A DNA stretch of 36,438 bases. Origin: Streptomyces atriruber. Lineage in GTDB: Bacteria > Actinomycetota > Actinomycetes > Streptomycetales > Streptomycetaceae. The translations under genes were made by a program, and so were the position numbers. Shown in pieces: positions 34,561 through 36,438 of this stretch. How positions within the stretch are numbered: position 1 is the stretch's first letter; every line of letters starts with the position of its first letter. Under the pieces are notes generated by a model. It saw only the letters and a program-made list of their open reading frames with translations, ran no database searches and was not told where the DNA came from. The stretch lies in assembly GCF_001418325.1 (NCBI RefSeq), contig NZ_LIPN01000102.1:1-36438 (forward strand). The letters run 5' to 3'.

Positions 34561-36438
34561 TCAGGGCTGGAAGGTCACCGGCAGGCGGGCCGGGCCGCTT
34601 CCGGTGGGCGGGACTTGGAGCGTCTTGAGGGCGAACTCCATGACTTCCTTGTAGATGGGGCCGCAGATCTGGCCGCCGAAGTAGCTGCCCTTGGTGGCGT
34701 TCTGGATCGCGCAGTAGACCGTGACGCGCGGCTTGTCGGCGGGCGCGAAGCCGGCGAAGGACGAGGTGTAGCCCTTGTAGCGGCCGGTCTCCGGATCGAC
34801 CCGGTTGGCCGTACCGGTCTTGCCCGCGACGCGGTAGCCGGGGATGCGGGCCTTGGTGCCGGTGCCCTCCTCGTCGTCGACGACGGACTCCAGCATCTTC
34901 GCCACGGTCTTGGCGGTCTCGTCGCTGACGACCCGGCTCTTCTTCGGCTTGGCCGCGGGCGTGAAGCGGCCGTCCGGTCCCTTCGTGCCGCGCACCAGGG
35001 TGGGTTCGATGCGTACGCCCCCGTTGGCGATGGTCGAGTAGACCGAGGCGGCCTGCATGGCGTTGATGGAGACGCCCTGGCCGAAGGGGATCGTGAACTG
35101 CTGCGAGGTGGACCACTTGTCGGGGCGCGCGAGGATGCCGGACGTCTCGCCGGGGAAGTCGAGCCCGGTCTCCTTGCCGAGGCCGAACTTGCGCAGATAC
35201 GAGTAGAGGGTCTTGTTGGCCTCCTTCTGCGTCTTGCCCAGTTCGCCGGTGGCGAGGATCGTGCCGATGTTGGAGGACTTGGCGAGGACGCCGTTGAGCG
35301 TCAGGTGCCAGGTGGGGTGGTCGATGTCGTCCTGGAAGAGGCGGTCGCCGCGGTGCAGCCGGTTGGGCACCGTCACGCGCGTGCCGGGCGTGGCCGCCTT
35401 CTCCTCCAGTACGGCGGCCATCGACATGACCTTGGCGGTGGAGCCGGGCTCGAAGGCGTCCTGGAGGGCGGCGTTGCCGAGGGCCGCGCCGTTGGCCTGC
35501 GAGAGGTCGTTCGGGTCGAAGCCGGGGGCATTGGCCATGGCCAGGACCTCGCCGGTCTGCGTGTCCTGCACTATCACGTAGCCGCGGTCCGCCTTGGACT
35601 TCTTGACCTGCTCGCTGATGGCGTTCTGCGCGGCCCACTGGATGTCGCGGTCGATGGTGAGCTCGACGTCGGAGCCGGGCACGGCGGGCGTCTCCGTGGA
35701 GCCCGCGGTCGGCACCCGGCGGCCGCCGGACTGGGCGTAGCGGATCTTGCCGTCCTCGCCCGCCAGCTGCTTGTCGAGCTGCGCCTCCAGGCCGCCCGCG
35801 CCCTTGCCGTCGGAGTTGACCCAGCCCAGTATCCCGGCGCCGAGACCGTCGTTCGGGTAGACCCGCTTGCTGCTCGGGTCGGCCAGGACGCCGGCCAGCA
35901 CGTTCGGGGAGGCCGGGTCCGCGCCCGCCCGCTCGGCGAGCGCGCCGCGCAGGTCCTTGATCTGCTTCCACACCTGGGGGGTCTGGCGGCGGGCGAGCAG
36001 GACGTAGCGTGTGTCCGGGGTCTTGAGCTTCTTGGTGATCTCGGCGGTGTCCTTGCCGAGGATCGGCGCCAGGAGCGCGGCCGCCTGCTCGGGCGCGTCC
36101 TTGGTCTTCATCTCCTTCGGCGTGAACAGCGTGGGGTCCGCCGTGATGTCGTACGCGTCCACGCTGGCGGCCATCTCGACGCCGCCGCGATCCGTGATGC
36201 GCCCGCGCTCGGCGGCCAGGGTGTGCGTGAAGTAGCGGTTCTTCTCCGCCTTGGCGGCGTACGCGCTCGCGTCGACGGCCTGTACCTGCAGCAGCCGTAC
36301 GACGAAGGCCAGCATCACCAGCGTGAGGCCGAGGCTGACCATGCGCAGGCGCGGCCGCGGGCTGCCCAGGCGGATGGTGCGGGCCCTGGTCCTGCCCTTG
36401 GGGGCGGGGCGGCGGCTCGCGGGGCGGCCGCCCGGGGC
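34561..36438 (-). CDS. ftsI: Septal penicillin-binding protein FtsI (PBP3), 5' end outside window
   Basis: The visible 625 residues lack only the first part of the cytoplasmic tail, because the frame stays open to the window edge upstream of an internal ATG at 36342. A basic Pro/Arg-rich tail precedes one membrane helix (MVSLGLTLVMLAFVVRLL). The class B dimerisation domain follows (ERGRITDRGGVEMA), then the transpeptidase domain. In visible numbering the active-site S-T-A-K is at S333 (FEPGSTAKVMSM), SSN at 388-390 and KTGT from K540 (VAGKTGTANR). No PASTA domain is seen. It cross-links septal peptidoglycan with FtsW. It is the first gene of the visible dcw series. Confidence 0.96.
   Translation of the reverse strand, partial: APGGRPASRRPAPKGRTRARTIRLGSPRPRLRMVSLGLTLVMLAFVVRLLQVQAVDASAYAAKAEKNRYFTHTLAAERGRITDRGGVEMAASVDAYDITADPTLFTPKEMKTKDAPEQAAALLAPILGKDTAEITKKLKTPDTRYVLLARRQTPQVWKQIKDLRGALAERAGADPASPNVLAGVLADPSSKRVYPNDGLGAGILGWVNSDGKGAGGLEAQLDKQLAGEDGKIRYAQSGGRRVPTAGSTETPAVPGSDVELTIDRDIQWAAQNAISEQVKKSKADRGYVIVQDTQTGEVLAMANAPGFDPNDLSQANGAALGNAALQDAFEPGSTAKVMSMAAVLEEKAATPGTRVTVPNRLHRGDRLFQDDIDHPTWHLTLNGVLAKSSNIGTILATGELGKTQKEANKTLYSYLRKFGLGKETGLDFPGETSGILARPDKWSTSQQFTIPFGQGVSINAMQAASVYSTIANGGVRIEPTLVRGTKGPDGRFTPAAKPKKSRVVSDETAKTVAKMLESVVDDEEGTGTKARIPGYRVAGKTGTANRVDPETGRYKGYTSSFAGFAPADKPRVTVYCAIQNATKGSYFGGQICGPIYKEVMEFALKTLQVPPTGSGPARLPVTFQP

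Overview
The window is very GC-rich chromosomal DNA with GTG, TTG and ATG starts. It reads as a Streptomyces or close streptomycete core chromosome. The evidence is a DivIVA with a long Pro/Gly/Gln/Met linker, a DksA-type zinc-finger protein with a Lys/Ala-rich histone-like tail, a type-2 isoleucyl-tRNA synthetase behind a translational T-box, and a division/cell-wall (dcw) cluster lacking murC, murB, ddl and ftsA. I see no mobile element, CRISPR array, tRNA or rRNA. Gene order matches, from memory, the dnaE-to-ftsI part of streptomycete genomes.

Left part (1-9,900). A partial NYN-domain nuclease gene (minus) lies divergent to a 59-residue basic small protein that ends in a strong terminator. 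An 81-residue unknown protein follows (minus); its stop codon lies inside a tandem 8-bp repeat. Next is dnaE, the replicative polymerase alpha subunit (minus). Divergent from dnaE, on the plus strand, come a DUF2252 kinase-fold protein, a five-helix membrane protein with two probably extracytoplasmic cysteines, a membrane-anchored DsbA-like thioredoxin, and a Tat-exported PhoD-type phosphatase.

Middle part (9,860-20,450). A dienelactone-hydrolase-like protein without its nucleophile (minus) is divergent, across 43 bp, from an MscS-type channel (plus). The channel gene converges on a Na+/H+ antiporter gene (minus). A minus-strand series follows: DksA-like protein, lspA, an RluD-family pseudouridine synthase and a GNAT acetyltransferase (transcribed in that order). 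Divergent from the dksA-like gene is ileS on the plus strand, with a complete T-box leader. Its ATC specifier, T-box sequence, antisequestrator and Shine-Dalgarno sequestrator can all be drawn. Two long hairpins separate ileS from the convergent division cluster.

Right part (20,450-36,438), all minus strand. In transcription order: ftsI (5' end outside the window), murE, murF, mraY, murD, ftsW, murG, ftsQ, ftsZ, pgeF/ylmD, ylmE, sepF, ylmG/sepG, divIVA. The mur and mraY products build UDP-MurNAc-pentapeptide and lipid I, and MurG makes lipid II. FtsW and FtsI polymerise and cross-link septal peptidoglycan. FtsQ, FtsZ, SepF and YlmG build the division machinery, and DivIVA directs polar growth. 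Several junctions overlap by four bases (ATGA or GTGA), which suggests translational coupling. The main breaks are 275 bp before ftsZ, with candidate promoter and operator sequences, and 124 bp before sepF.

Most of the window is ordinary core genome. The observations most worth checking are the T-box and IleRS2 pair, the nucleophile-less hydrolase, the redox-looking membrane-protein/DsbA pair, the histone-tailed DksA protein, the repeat-embedded stop codon, and the palindromes upstream of ftsZ.
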